A DNA stretch of 64,000 bases from Bog-473 sp963711065 (lineage in GTDB: Bacteria; Actinomycetota; Acidimicrobiia; Acidimicrobiales; RAAP-2), in assembly GCA_963711065.1 (NCBI GenBank), contig CAVQCO010000002.1, forward strand, positions 124,001 to 188,000, read 5' to 3'. A program made the translations under genes and the position numbers. Shown here in pieces: positions 1-8,621 of the stretch (position 1 is the first letter of the stretch; every line of letters starts with the position of its first letter). The notes under the pieces are model-generated. The model worked only from the letters and a program-made list of their open reading frames with translations. It was not told the DNA's origin and ran no database searches.

Positions 1-873
1 GGCGATGCCCGTGCCCTTGTCGGGCTCGGCGAGGGGGTGGGCCAGCACGGGCACCTCGACTCCGAAGAGCGGGGTGCGCACCGTCGTGCCGAACCGCGGC
101 GCGTAGCGCTCGTCGTCGGGGTGCGCCACCAGCGCGACGCAGGCGGCGATCAGCTCGGGCCGGGTCGTCTCGATCTCCAGGTCGCCGAAGCGCAGCCGGT
201 GGTAGGCGCCGTCCAGCTCCTTGTCCTCCATCTCGGCCTGGGCCACGGCCGTCTGGAAGTCGACGTCCCACAGCGTGGGCGCCTCGGAGGAGTAGGCCTC
301 GCCGCGGGCGAGGTTGCGGAGGAACATGCGCTGGCTGGTGCGCCGGCTGCGGTCGTCGATGGTGGCGTAGGTCCGCCCCCAGTCGACCGAGAGCCCCACG
401 CGCCGCCACAGGTCCTCGAAGGCCTGCTCGTCCTCGGCGGTCAGCTCGTGGCACAGCGCGATGAAGTTGGGCCGGCTCACCGGGACGTCGTCCTTGCCGG
501 GCTCGTCCGGCAGCGTGAAGTCCGGGTCGTAGGGGAGCGTCGGGTCGCAGGTGACCCCGAAGACGTTCTGCACCCGTCGCTCGGTGGGCAGCCCGTTGTC
601 GTCCCAGCCCATCGGGTAGAAGACCTCCCACCCCCGCATGCGCCGGTAGCGGGCGATGGCGTCGGTCTGCACGTAGCCGAAGACCGATCCCATGTGGAGC
701 GAGCCCGACACCGTCGGCGGCGGGGTGTCGATAGAAAAGACCTCGGCGCGGCCGGCGCCCTCGCCGAAGCGGTAGGTGCCGGCCTCCTCCCAGGCGACGG
801 CCCAGCGGTCCTCGAGGCCGTCGAGGGTCGGCTTGTCGGGGACGTCCGGCGCTCCGGTCCTGGGGGTCGACAT
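1..873 (-). CDS. valS: Valine-tRNA ligase, N-terminal part (runs off the window edge)
   Basis: Cytoplasmic class I aminoacyl-tRNA synthetase that charges tRNA-Val. The 291 visible codons read from an ATG at 873 into the edge of the window. Seen: the nucleotide-binding signature as HMGS at residues 60-63 inside PPTVSGSLHMGS, followed by the FYPMGWDDNG block and the beginning of the editing (CP1) insertion. The C-terminal part with KMSKS and the tRNA-binding domain lies outside. The start is only 21 bp from the divergent cysS start, so both promoters must overlap; a TACGGT hexamer sits 9 nt before the ATG. A related class I Ile/Leu enzyme is less likely because the pre-CP1 sequence fits ValS. 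Confidence 0.9.
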   Translation of the reverse strand, partial: MSTPRTGAPDVPDKPTLDGLEDRWAVAWEEAGTYRFGEGAGRAEVFSIDTPPPTVSGSLHMGSVFGYVQTDAIARYRRMRGWEVFYPMGWDDNGLPTERRVQNVFGVTCDPTLPYDPDFTLPDEPGKDDVPVSRPNFIALCHELTAEDEQAFEDLWRRVGLSVDWGRTYATIDDRSRRTSQRMFLRNLARGEAYSSEAPTLWDVDFQTAVAQAEMEDKELDGAYHRLRFGDLEIETTRPELIAACVALVAHPDDERYAPRFGTTVRTPLFGVEVPVLAHPLAEPDKGTGIA

Positions 874-881
874 GATCGGGT

Positions 882-888
882 TACCGTA
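882..888. promoter_or_regulatory. Overlapping divergent -10 elements of valS and cysS
   Basis: The 21 bp between the two start codons hold TACCGTA. Read on the plus strand TACCGT is a TANNNT-type -10 box ending 7 nt before the cysS GTG, and on the minus strand TACGGT ends 9 nt before the valS ATG. Both transcripts would be leaderless or nearly so. Inferred from spacing only. Confidence 0.45.
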
Positions 889-894
889 CCCGGG

Positions 895-2302
895 GTGCTA
901 CGCCTCCACGACACCGCCACGGGCACCGTCCGCCCGCTCGAGCTCCGGACCCCCGGCGAGGTGTCGATGTACGTGTGCGGGCCGACCGTCTACGACCTGC
1001 CGCACATCGGGCACGGGCGGGCCAACCTGACCTTCGACATCCTGCGGCGCTATCTGAGCTTCAACGGCCTGTTGGTGCACCACGTGGCCAACGTCACCGA
1101 CGTCGACGACAACATCATCAAGCGGGCCTCCGCCCTCGGGCGCACGGAGCCCGACGTCGCCGCCGAGTACGAGGCCCGCTGGTGGGAGTCGATGGACGCG
1201 CTGGGGGACCTGCGCCCGAATGACGTTCCGCACGCGACCGAGTACATCGAGCGGATGGTGGCGCTGATCGCCGACCTGATGGCCAGGGGCATGGCCTACG
1301 AGACGCCCGACGGCGTCTACCTCGAGGTGTCCAAGGTCGATGGCTACGGCCTCTTGGCGCAACAGTCGCTGGAGTCGCTGCAGTCGGGCGCCCGCGTCGA
1401 GGCCAACGAGGACAAGCGCTCGCCCCTCGACTTCGCCCTGTGGAAGAGGGCGAAGGAGGGCGAGCCGAGCTGGGACTCGCCGTGGGGACCGGGCCGCCCC
1501 GGCTGGCACACAGAGTGCGTGGTGATGTCGCTGGACCTCTTGGGCGAGGGGTTCGACCTCCACGGTGGCGGCCAGGACCTGATGTTCCCGCACCACGAGA
1601 ACGAGCGGGCACAGGCGGTGGCCGACGGCAAGGCCTTCGCCCGGCACTGGATGCACCACGGCTGGGTCGAGGTGGAGGGCACCAAGATGTCGAAGTCCTT
1701 GGGGAACTTCTCGACGTTGCCGGACCTCCTCGCCCGCAGTGACGCCCGCGCCTACCGGGTGCTCGTGCTGCGAGCCCATTACCGCTCGCCCATCGAGGTG
1801 ACGCCCGACACGCTGGCGGACGCGGAGAAGGCCCTGGCCCGTCTGGACGGCCTGGCCCGGCGGTTCCCCGCCGCCGGCGTGGCCGGGCTGCTGGCGGAAA
1901 CGGCCGAGGGATTCGTGATCGAAGGCACCCCTCCGGCCGTCGGCGTCGACGCCGACGCCCTCGCGACCTTCCGTTCGCGCATGGACAACGACCTGGACAC
2001 ACCCGGCGCCCTGGCCGCCATCTTCGAGCTGGTGACCGCGGCACATTCGGCGGCCGACGGGGGCGACGAGACCGACGGCGCTCGGTTGGCCCACTCGGCA
2101 GCCGTGCTCCTGGCGGCGCTGGGCCTCTCGCTGCGCGGCGACGAGGCCGAGGTGGACGAGGAGTCGGCCGGGCTCGTCGCCCGAGCGCGACGAGGCCCGC
2201 CGGGCCAGGGACTTCGCCCGGGCCGACGCGTTGCGTGACGAGCTGGTCGCCCGGGGGTGGACGGTGGAGGACACGCCGTCGGGCACCGCCATCCGCCGCT
2301 GA
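895..2302 (+). CDS. cysS: Cysteine-tRNA ligase, interrupted by a +1 frameshift near 2180
   Basis: Charges tRNA-Cys in the cytoplasm. From GTG 895 the protein shows MYVCGPTVYD, HIGH at residues 37-40, zinc ligands Cys28, Cys208 (WHTEC), His233 and Glu237 (HHENE), and KMSKS at 264-268. About 468 residues after correction fits CysS better than MshC, which is shorter. The reading frame breaks at 2180-2182. Read with one C fewer in the CCC run, it continues as GLVAERDEARRARDFARADA and ends at the TGA 2300-2302, giving the usual CysS C-terminal helix (ARDFARADALRDEL). Without correction the frame ends at 2238 with unrelated residues. The conserved tail makes a sequencing indel more likely than a dead gene. 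Confidence 0.9.
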
Positions 2303-2351
2303 GGGCATCGAAAGGCCTGGCCAGGGGGCTTCGCCGCCCAAAAGGTGGACT

Positions 2352-2383
2352 GGTTACCGTGCCGTAGGTTACCCTTGAGTAAC
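2352..2383. promoter_or_regulatory. GGTTACC repeats with a GTTAC/GTAAC dyad, possible operator
   Basis: Two direct copies of GGTTACC (2352-2358 and 2367-2373) are followed by a GTAAC arm at 2379-2383, so GTTAC-N6-GTAAC forms a dyad. It lies in the 150-bp gap before the acyl-CoA dehydrogenase start. A TetR- or GntR-type operator for a fatty-acid regulator is a guess; no protein can be assigned. Confidence 0.35.
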
Positions 2384-2452
2384 TAAGACCGTCGGGGGCG
2401 GCGCGCGCCGAGTCCGGCCGCGACCGGAATGACCGAAGGAGGACGCAGCGCC

Positions 2453-3667
2453 ATGTCCGACTACTCGCTCGAGTTGAACGAGGACCAGCTCCAGATTGTG
2501 AAGTGGGTCCACGAGTTCGCGGAGAACGTCGTCCGTCCGGCCGGGCCCGAGTGGGACGAGCGGGAGGAGACGCCCTGGCCGATCATCGAGGAGGCCGCCA
2601 AGAACGGGCTGTACTCCTTCGACTTCGTGGCCCAGTGCTTCTCGGACCCGACCGGCCTCCTCATGTGCCTCGTCAACGAGGAGATGAGCTGGGGCGACGC
2701 CGGCATCGCGCTCGCCATCTTCGGCTCCACCCTCGCCGTGGCCGGCATCTTCGCCAACGGCACCCCCGAGCAGATCGGCGAGTGGATCCCCCAGTGCTTC
2801 GGGACGGCCGACGACGTCAAACTGGCCGCGTTCGGCGTGTCGGAGCCCGACGCGGGGTCCGACGTGTCCTCCCTCAAGTCGCGTGCCGTCTACGACGAGG
2901 CCAAGGACGAATGGGTGCTCAACGGCACCAAGACCTGGATCACCAACGGCGGCCTCGCCAACACCCACGTGCTCGTGCTGTCGGTCGACCCGTCGCTCGG
3001 CAGCCGGGGCCAGGCCAGCTTCGTGGTGCCCGAGGGCACGCCCGGCATCCGCCAGGGCCAGAAGTTCAAGAAGATGGGCATCCGGGCCTCGCACACCGCG
3101 GAGGTGGTGCTGGAGGACTGCCGCGTGCCGGGACGGTGCCTGCTCGGCGGGAAGGAGAAGCTGGACGAGCGCCTGGCCCGGGCGAAGGAGGGCAAGAAGA
3201 CCTCCACCCAGGCGGCCATGGCGACCTTCGAGGCGTCCCGGCCCATCGTGGGGGCGCAGGCCGTCGGCATCGCCCGGGCCGCCTACGAGTACGCCCTCGA
3301 CTACGCCAAGGAGCGCAAGCAGTTCGGGCGGGCCATCATCGAGAACCAGGCCATCGCGTTCAAGCTGGCCGACATGAAGATGCACACCGACGCCGCCCGG
3401 CTGCTCGTGCACCGGGCCGCCAACATGGCGAGCACCGGCAAGAAGTTCGAGAACGGCGAGGGCTCCATGTCCAAGCTCTACGCGGGTGAGAACGCGGTGT
3501 GGGTGACCGATCAGGCCATCCAGATCCTCGGCGGCTACGGCTACGTGCGCGAGAACCCCGTCGAGCAGTGGCACCGCGACTCGAAGATCTACACCATCTT
3601 CGAGGGGACCTCGGAGATCCAGCGGCTCGTCATCAGCCGGGCCATCTCGGGGATCCACATCAACTGA
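2453..3667 (+). CDS. Acyl-CoA dehydrogenase
   Basis: FAD enzyme that makes the alpha,beta double bond of acyl-CoA thioesters, passing electrons to electron transfer flavoprotein (etfBA are at 34668-36417). The 404-residue length is typical. Seen: the FAD/substrate motif AFGVSEPDAGSD, the middle-domain WVLNGTKTWITNG, and the C-terminal YGYVRENPVEQ followed by IFEGTSEIQR, where Glu384 is the likely catalytic base. A longer reading from ATG 2429 exists, but AGGAGG at 2437-2442 sits 10 nt before ATG 2453, which decides the start. Chain-length preference cannot be read from the sequence. It stands alone with its own upstream dyad. Confidence 0.9.
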   Translation: MSDYSLELNEDQLQIVKWVHEFAENVVRPAGPEWDEREETPWPIIEEAAKNGLYSFDFVAQCFSDPTGLLMCLVNEEMSWGDAGIALAIFGSTLAVAGIFANGTPEQIGEWIPQCFGTADDVKLAAFGVSEPDAGSDVSSLKSRAVYDEAKDEWVLNGTKTWITNGGLANTHVLVLSVDPSLGSRGQASFVVPEGTPGIRQGQKFKKMGIRASHTAEVVLEDCRVPGRCLLGGKEKLDERLARAKEGKKTSTQAAMATFEASRPIVGAQAVGIARAAYEYALDYAKERKQFGRAIIENQAIAFKLADMKMHTDAARLLVHRAANMASTGKKFENGEGSMSKLYAGENAVWVTDQAIQILGGYGYVRENPVEQWHRDSKIYTIFEGTSEIQRLVISRAISGIHIN

Positions 3668-3845
3668 ACCCTCGATCGCACCCTCACCCACCGGTTGCGC
3701 GTGCTGGTCAGGGCTCGATGGTGGCGGGCGACGGTTTTCTGAGCCGCTCGTCGGGTACTTCTCCGGTGCTGCAGTCGGTGTGCTCGGACGACAGGCCATG
3801 GATGCCGGGGCCGGACATGCGTCACTTTGGAAGAGAGGAGAGGCC

Positions 3846-4172
3846 ATGCCGCAATCTGGGTGGAGCGCCAAGCGAGAGCGTCAATACGAGCACATCAAGA
3901 CCGGGCTGGAAGGCCGCGGCGAACCCGAAGCGGAAGCCGAGGAGATCGCCGCCAGGACGGTGAACAAGGAGCGGGCTCGCGCCGGCGAGGCGAAGCGCTG
4001 GAGCCCGACCTCCACGCGTGACATCTCGTCCGAGCGCCGAGGTGGGCTGCGATCGCACAAGGGTGCCGGCGGACGCACCCGGGACCAGCTCTACGAGGAG
4101 GCCAGGCGGAAGGGCATTCACGGTCGATCGAAGATGACCAAGGCACAGCTCGAGCGCGCCGTCGGCCGCTGA
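3846..4172 (+). CDS. Small basic Rho-N/SAP-like protein (often labelled plasmid stabilisation)
   Basis: A 108-residue, strongly charged protein. It begins MPQSGWSAKRERQYEHIK and ends in a short region (RTRDQLYEEARRKGI then SKMTKAQLERAVG) that resembles the Rho N-terminal / SAP-type nucleic-acid-binding helix-extended-loop-helix. Such proteins are common on actinobacterial chromosomes and are often named plasmid stabilisation protein without proof. GAGGAG at 3834-3839 supports ATG 3846 over upstream in-frame ATGs. Nothing plasmid-like lies around it. Role unknown; DNA or RNA binding is inferred. Confidence 0.7.
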   Translation: MPQSGWSAKRERQYEHIKTGLEGRGEPEAEAEEIAARTVNKERARAGEAKRWSPTSTRDISSERRGGLRSHKGAGGRTRDQLYEEARRKGIHGRSKMTKAQLERAVGR

Positions 4173-4252
4173 CGGCGCCGTCGCTCGCCGAAGGTCGGAC
4201 GTCCCCGGGGGACCACGGTCCAGAGGAGCCCAGCCAATAGTCTCGTGCTCCC

Positions 4253-5341
4253 ATGGGCCCACCCCGCCTCGTCCGCTACGCCGGCGCCGTCACGACGGAC
4301 TGGCTGACCGACGCGCTCCACGAGGCGGGCGTCCTGTCCCGGGACGCCCGGGTGACCTCGTTCGAGACCGAGCCCGTGGGCACCGGCCAGATGGCCGATA
4401 CGACCCGCTTCTCGCTGGCCCTCGACCAGCCCGGTGCCGGGCCGAGCAGCGTGGTCGGCAAGTTCGCCTCGGCCGACGAGCAGAGCCGCGGCACCGGCCT
4501 CGCGCTGCGGGCGTACGAAGTCGAGGTCCGCTTCTACCGCGAGGTCGCCGAGCGCGTCCGGGCCCGGGTGCCCGCCGCCTACGTCGCCGAGGTCGAGCCC
4601 GAGACGGGATGGTTCACGCTCTTGCTCGAGGACATCGTCGGCGCGGCCCAGGGCGACCAGATCGCCGCCTGCGGCCCGGACTTGGCCGCCGCGGTCCTCG
4701 ACGAGATGGCCGGGCTGCACGCGCCGTGCTGGGAGGCGCCCGACCTCGCCGGCCTCGAGTGGCTCAACCGCGCCACCCCGGAGTCCGACGGCCTCCTCTG
4801 CATGCTGGTCTCGTCCCTGCTCCCCGGTTTTCTCGAGCGCTACGAGGACACGCTGGCGCCGGACCACCAGGAGGTCTGCCGGCTCTTCGCCGAGCACCTG
4901 CCCGCCTGGCTGCACCTGCGCGCCGGCCCGCGCACCGCCAGCCACGGCGACTTCCGCCTCGACAACCTCCTGTTCCAACCGGGCGACCCGAGACCGGTGG
5001 TCGTGGACTGGCAGACGGTGGCGTGGGGCGGAGCATCCACCGACGTGGCGTACTTCGTCGGGGGCTGCCTCACCACCGAGGACCGTCGAGCCCACGAGCC
5101 CGAGCTCCTGGCCCACTACCACGACGTCCTGTGCCGGCGGGGCGTCGGCGGCTACTCCCTGGAGCAGCTGCGGGCCGACGTGCGGCGCGACACCTTCGGG
5201 GGCGTGCTCATGGCCATCGTGGCGTCCATGGTCGTGCAACGCACCGAGCGTGGCGACCTCATGTTCCTGACGAGCACCACCCGCCACGCGCAGCACGTGC
5301 TCGACGCCGACGCGCTCGACCTGCTGCGCGCCGCCGGGTGA
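4253..5341 (+). CDS. Kinase-like phosphotransferase (APH / EcKL type)
   Basis: A 362-residue protein-kinase-fold phosphotransferase of the broad aminoglycoside/choline kinase group. Seen: a GTGQMADT glycine loop near residues 44-51, the invariant lysine region VVGKF, the catalytic loop HGDFRLDN starting at His231, and the metal-binding DWQ (DFG equivalent). Actinobacterial members of this type often sit in lipid or steroid catabolism and their substrates are unknown, so antibiotic resistance should not be inferred. It overlaps the next gene by 4 nt (GTGA), which suggests co-translation with the phosphatase. A TAGTCT box 9 nt before the ATG suggests an almost leaderless mRNA. Confidence 0.8.
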   Translation: MGPPRLVRYAGAVTTDWLTDALHEAGVLSRDARVTSFETEPVGTGQMADTTRFSLALDQPGAGPSSVVGKFASADEQSRGTGLALRAYEVEVRFYREVAERVRARVPAAYVAEVEPETGWFTLLLEDIVGAAQGDQIAACGPDLAAAVLDEMAGLHAPCWEAPDLAGLEWLNRATPESDGLLCMLVSSLLPGFLERYEDTLAPDHQEVCRLFAEHLPAWLHLRAGPRTASHGDFRLDNLLFQPGDPRPVVVDWQTVAWGGASTDVAYFVGGCLTTEDRRAHEPELLAHYHDVLCRRGVGGYSLEQLRADVRRDTFGGVLMAIVASMVVQRTERGDLMFLTSTTRHAQHVLDADALDLLRAAG

Positions 5342-5865
5342 TCGACCTCCTGGTGCTGTGCACCGGCAACGCGGCGCGCTCGGTCATGGCCGGCTTCATG
5401 CTCGAGCACCTGCGCGACACCTGCCCCGGTGATCCGTTGCACATCGTGACGGCGGGCACCCACAGCATCGACGGGCAGCCGATGGGGATGCGGACCCGCG
5501 CCGCCCTGTTGCGCCTGCCCGAGATGGAGGCCGCCGACTTCCGCCGGCACCGCAGCCGCCAGGTGCACGGGGTCGACCTGGTGCATGCCGAGCTGGTCGT
5601 GGTGATGGAGGCGGACCACGTGCGCTTCGTGCGCCGCCGCTTCCCCGACGCGGCGGCCAAGACCGCGACCCTCCGCCGCCTCTGCCGCGACCTCGCGCCG
5701 GGGCCACCCGCCCTGGGCGAGCGCGTGGCCGGCCTCGGGCTCGCCGAGGTGGACCTGTCCGACGACGAGGACGTGCTGGACCCGGCGGGGCACGAGGCCG
5801 ACGTCTACGCGGCGTGTGTCGACGAGCTCTGGGTGTTGTGCCGCACGCTGGTGACGCTGATGTAG
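5338..5865 (+). CDS. Low-molecular-weight protein tyrosine phosphatase-like protein
   Basis: A 175-residue phosphatase of the LMW-PTP / arsenate reductase fold. The P-loop CTGNAARS occupies residues 8-15, with nucleophile Cys8 and Arg14, and the general-acid aspartate is likely Asp148 in LDPAGHE, matching the DP loop of the family. It starts at a GTG overlapping the stop codon of the upstream kinase-like gene, so a kinase/phosphatase pair is translated in tandem. Substrate unknown: protein phosphotyrosine or a small molecule. Arsenate reductase is less likely because there are no ars genes nearby and no extra cysteine relay is evident. Confidence 0.85.
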   Translation: MIDLLVLCTGNAARSVMAGFMLEHLRDTCPGDPLHIVTAGTHSIDGQPMGMRTRAALLRLPEMEAADFRRHRSRQVHGVDLVHAELVVVMEADHVRFVRRRFPDAAAKTATLRRLCRDLAPGPPALGERVAGLGLAEVDLSDDEDVLDPAGHEADVYAACVDELWVLCRTLVTLM

Positions 5866-5889
5866 GCCCTCACCCGGCGCCGCCGTGCG

Positions 5890-6522
5890 TCAGTCGGCGT
5901 GCACCGACCGCAGGCCGGCCCAGGCCAGGTCGCCCATGCGCCGCGCCAGCTTCTGGGCCTCCTCGTCGAGCTCGGCGTCGCTGTCGGGGCGTTGCGCGAT
6001 GAAGCGGCGGCTCGCGCCCTCGGCCATGCCGACGATCCCGTACGCGAGCAACCGTCGGTGGTCGTCGTCGAGGCCGGCGTCGATCAGGGGGTCGATCGCC
6101 TCCGCGATGGCGTCCTCCACGGTGCGCAGTGCCCGGCCGAGCTCGAGGTCGTCCGCATGGTCCCGCCCGTAGAGCAGGCGGAATTCGGCTTCGTGGCGCA
6201 CGACCAGGCGGAAGTAGGCGGCAAAGCCCAGCTCCACCTGCTGGCGCGGCCCGTCGGCCCGCATGACGGCGTGCCGGATGGCCGAGAGCAGGTCCTGGGC
6301 GATGGAGTCGACCAGCTCGAGGTAGAGGGCCCGCTTCGACGAGAAGTGCTGGTACAGCAGGGGCTTGGTGACCCCGGCCGCCTCCGCGATGTCGTCCATC
6401 GTGGTGGCGCGGTACCCCCGTTGCGCGAAGAGCCCCAACGCCACCGCGAAGAGCTGGTGGCGCCTTTGTTCGGCTGTCAACCGCCGGGAGGCCGCCTGCG
6501 TCGCACCGGGCACGCCGCTCAC
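5890..6522 (-). CDS. TetR-family transcriptional regulator
   Basis: A 210-residue one-component repressor. The N-terminal helix-turn-helix is typical (FAQRGYRATTMDDIAEAAGV, then KPLLYQHFSSKRALY, residues ~33-70), and the C-terminal half is an all-helical ligand domain of the type seen in lipid- or efflux-linked TetR proteins. The start is GTG 6522. A perfect ACCG-AA-CGGT palindrome lies 4 nt before it, over a possible TATGAC -10 box, suggesting autoregulation. The gene follows the glycosyltransferase (same strand, 12 nt after its stop) and converges with the phosphatase. Target genes are not evident. Confidence 0.88.
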   Translation of the reverse strand: MSGVPGATQAASRRLTAEQRRHQLFAVALGLFAQRGYRATTMDDIAEAAGVTKPLLYQHFSSKRALYLELVDSIAQDLLSAIRHAVMRADGPRQQVELGFAAYFRLVVRHEAEFRLLYGRDHADDLELGRALRTVEDAIAEAIDPLIDAGLDDDHRRLLAYGIVGMAEGASRRFIAQRPDSDAELDEEAQKLARRMGDLAWAGLRSVHAD

Positions 6523-6525
6523 GTT

Positions 6526-6535
6526 ACCGAACGGT
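6526..6535. promoter_or_regulatory. ACCGAACGGT palindrome, likely autoregulatory TetR operator
   Basis: Perfect inverted repeat ACCG-AA-CGGT between the tetR start (6522) and the end of the glycosyltransferase gene. On the minus strand it falls between a TATGAC hexamer and the GTG, so a bound dimer would block a leaderless promoter. Assignment to the adjacent TetR is by position only. Confidence 0.45.
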
Positions 6536-7578
6536 CATAAGGGCGCGGGCAGACCCGGGATCCGGCCCACGATCCGCGCCAGGCGGTCCGGGAGGTCGGC
6601 CAGGTTGAAGTGCTCGGCCGCCACCCGATGGTTCCGGGCCAGCAGGCGCTCGTCGGGTGCGTCGAGCCACCGGGCCAACGGCACCGGGTCCCGGGCGTCG
6701 AACCAGTCGAATCCGAACGCCGCCAGCTCGGCCGCGACCGGGTAGGGGCCGATGGCGAGCGGGCGCCGGTGGGTCGCGGATTCCAGCGAGGGATTGCCGA
6801 AGCCCTCCCAGGTGGAGGGCAACAGCACGGCGTCGCACGCGGCATAGGCCTCGGCGATGGTGCAGCCGCCCGCGGGCGTCCCGAGCACGACGCGGCAACG
6901 CGCTCCCCGGACGAGTCGCTCGAGCTCGGGCTCGTACCCGTCCTCGGCGGGGCCGAGCAGCCAGTAGGTGCCGGCGACCGCCTCCGCCAGGGCGATGGCG
7001 GCGGCGATGTTCTTGCGCGGCAGCGCACGCGTCGGCTGGAGCAGCAGCGGGACGTCGTCGCCCACGTCGAGCACGGCACGGGTCCGCCCCCGGTCGCCGG
7101 CCGGCGGGTCGGGATCGAAGGCGTTGTACACCGTGGTGGCGTGCATGCCCCGCGCGGCCAGCTCCGATCGGCTCAGCTCGTTGATCGTGACGTGCGCCCA
7201 CGCCGCGTCGTCGGGCGGCGGCGGCAGATGAGCCAGGTGTGCCCGCTGCCACGGGAGGTCGTGATGGTGCAGGAGGGCGGGGCGCCCGGCGCACGCAGCC
7301 GCCACCGCGTCGGACGCCGCGGGGTTGAGGGGCAGCGAGCAGAGGTTCTCGACCACCACCAGATCGGCATCGGCGAGCGCACCCTCCACCTCTGCCCGGG
7401 TCGGCGGCTCGGGCGCGTCGATGGCCAACCCAGGGAGCAGCGTGTCGGCGGCGCCGGCACCCGCGACGGTGCGGACCCGCCAACCCAGCTGCCCCAGCGC
7501 AGCAGCCCATTTGGCGGCCTCGACGGCCACGCCGTCCCCGCCGCCCAGCCGGAACGAGACGATGCGCGCCGTCGCCAC
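6535..7578 (-). CDS. Glycosyltransferase, GT4 / GT-B type
   Basis: A 347-residue retaining glycosyltransferase of the GT-B fold. Seen: a GGGDGVAVE-like N-terminal loop at residues 12-20, and the C-terminal nucleotide-sugar site with the EX7E motif (Glu258 and Glu266 in STWEGFGNPSLESATHRRP). Between them lies LLQPTRALPRKN, the usual linker-helix region that binds the donor phosphate. It is divergent from the GDP-mannose 4,6-dehydratase with a 52-bp gap, so a GDP-sugar donor is plausible but not shown. Start GTG 7578. No membrane segment. Confidence 0.85.
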   Translation of the reverse strand: MATARIVSFRLGGGDGVAVEAAKWAAALGQLGWRVRTVAGAGAADTLLPGLAIDAPEPPTRAEVEGALADADLVVVENLCSLPLNPAASDAVAAACAGRPALLHHHDLPWQRAHLAHLPPPPDDAAWAHVTINELSRSELAARGMHATTVYNAFDPDPPAGDRGRTRAVLDVGDDVPLLLQPTRALPRKNIAAAIALAEAVAGTYWLLGPAEDGYEPELERLVRGARCRVVLGTPAGGCTIAEAYAACDAVLLPSTWEGFGNPSLESATHRRPLAIGPYPVAAELAAFGFDWFDARDPVPLARWLDAPDERLLARNHRVAAEHFNLADLPDRLARIVGRIPGLPAPL

Positions 7579-7630
7579 GCCGGCACACTACGCGTGGGTG
7601 GCCGGAGGCAGGTCGACTAGCGTTTCCCCG

Positions 7631-8602
7631 ATGGCGAAACGGGCACTGATTACGGGCGTCACCGGCCAGGACGGGTCCTACCTGGCCGAATTCCTTCTGG
7701 AGCAGGGTTACACGGTCATCGGCATGGTGCGCCGGTCGAGCACCCTGAACTTCGAGCGCATCGCGCACATCCAGGACCGGATCGAGCTCGTGGCGGGCGA
7801 CCTGCTCGACGAGGTGTCGCTCATCAACATCTTGCGCGACCACCGGCCCACCGAGGTCTACAACCTGGCCGCCCAGTCCTTCGTCCAGACCAGTTTCAGC
7901 CAGCCGGTCCTGACGGGCGAGACGACGGCCCTGGGCGTCACCCGCCTGCTCGACGCCATCCGGCTGGTGGACCCCGAGATCCGCTTCTACCAGGCCAGCT
8001 CCTCGGAGATGTTCGGGAAGGTGCAGGAGGTGCCCCAGCGGGAGTCGACCCCGCTCCACCCCCGCAGCCCCTACGGCGTGGCGAAGGTCTACGGCCACTG
8101 GATCACGGTCAACTACCGCGAGAGCTACGGGCTGCACGCCACCTCGGGGATCCTCTTCAACCACGAGTCCCCCCGCCGCGGTCTCGAGTTCGTCACCCGC
8201 AAGGTCACCCACGGTGTGGCCCGCATCGCCAACAAGCTCGACGACAAGCTGGCCCTCGGGAACCTCGACGCCCAGCGGGACTGGGGGTACGCCGCCGACT
8301 ACGTCCGGGCCATGTGGCTGATGCTCCAACAGGACGGGCCGGGTGACTACGTGGTGTCGACGGGGGAGACGCACGAGGTGCGCGAGCTGTGTCGCCTGGC
8401 CTTCGAGGCGGCGGGCCTCGACTGGGAGCAACATGTCCTCATTGACGAGCGGTTCCTGCGGCCGGCAGAGGTCGACCTGCTGGTCGGTGACCCCACCAAG
8501 GCACACCAGGTTCTCGGCTGGCGGCCCGAAGTCGACTTCGCCGGCCTCGTCGCCATGATGGTGGAGGCCGACATGAACCTGGTGCGCAAGAGTCTCAGCT
8601 GA
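7631..8602 (+). CDS. gmd: GDP-mannose 4,6-dehydratase
   Basis: Converts GDP-D-mannose to GDP-4-keto-6-deoxymannose, the entry step to GDP-fucose, rhamnose and related deoxysugars. The 323-residue extended SDR shows GVTGQDG at residues 9-15 (NADP loop), SSSE at 123-126 and the YGVAK pair Tyr148/Lys152, plus the family signature NHESPRRG. A TAGCGT box ends 7 nt before ATG 7631, which rejects the longer in-frame reading and suggests a leaderless mRNA. No fucose synthase or reductase partner is visible nearby; the divergent GT4 gene is the only linked sugar gene. Confidence 0.93.
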   Translation: MAKRALITGVTGQDGSYLAEFLLEQGYTVIGMVRRSSTLNFERIAHIQDRIELVAGDLLDEVSLINILRDHRPTEVYNLAAQSFVQTSFSQPVLTGETTALGVTRLLDAIRLVDPEIRFYQASSSEMFGKVQEVPQRESTPLHPRSPYGVAKVYGHWITVNYRESYGLHATSGILFNHESPRRGLEFVTRKVTHGVARIANKLDDKLALGNLDAQRDWGYAADYVRAMWLMLQQDGPGDYVVSTGETHEVRELCRLAFEAAGLDWEQHVLIDERFLRPAEVDLLVGDPTKAHQVLGWRPEVDFAGLVAMMVEADMNLVRKSLS

Positions 8603-8621
8603 CCGGGGGGCCGTCGCGCTC

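Noticed and set aside
37..894. Long plus-strand open frame before cysS
   Set aside because: It is antisense to valS, whose minus-strand reading has clear family motifs; the frame merely continues into cysS.
3846..4172. Plasmid stabilisation gene as sign of a mobile element
   Set aside because: Name is inherited from automatic annotation; the neighbours are chromosomal housekeeping genes and base composition is normal.
4253..5341. Aminoglycoside resistance gene
   Set aside because: Kinase-fold motifs only; chromosomal relatives have other or unknown substrates and nothing around suggests resistance.
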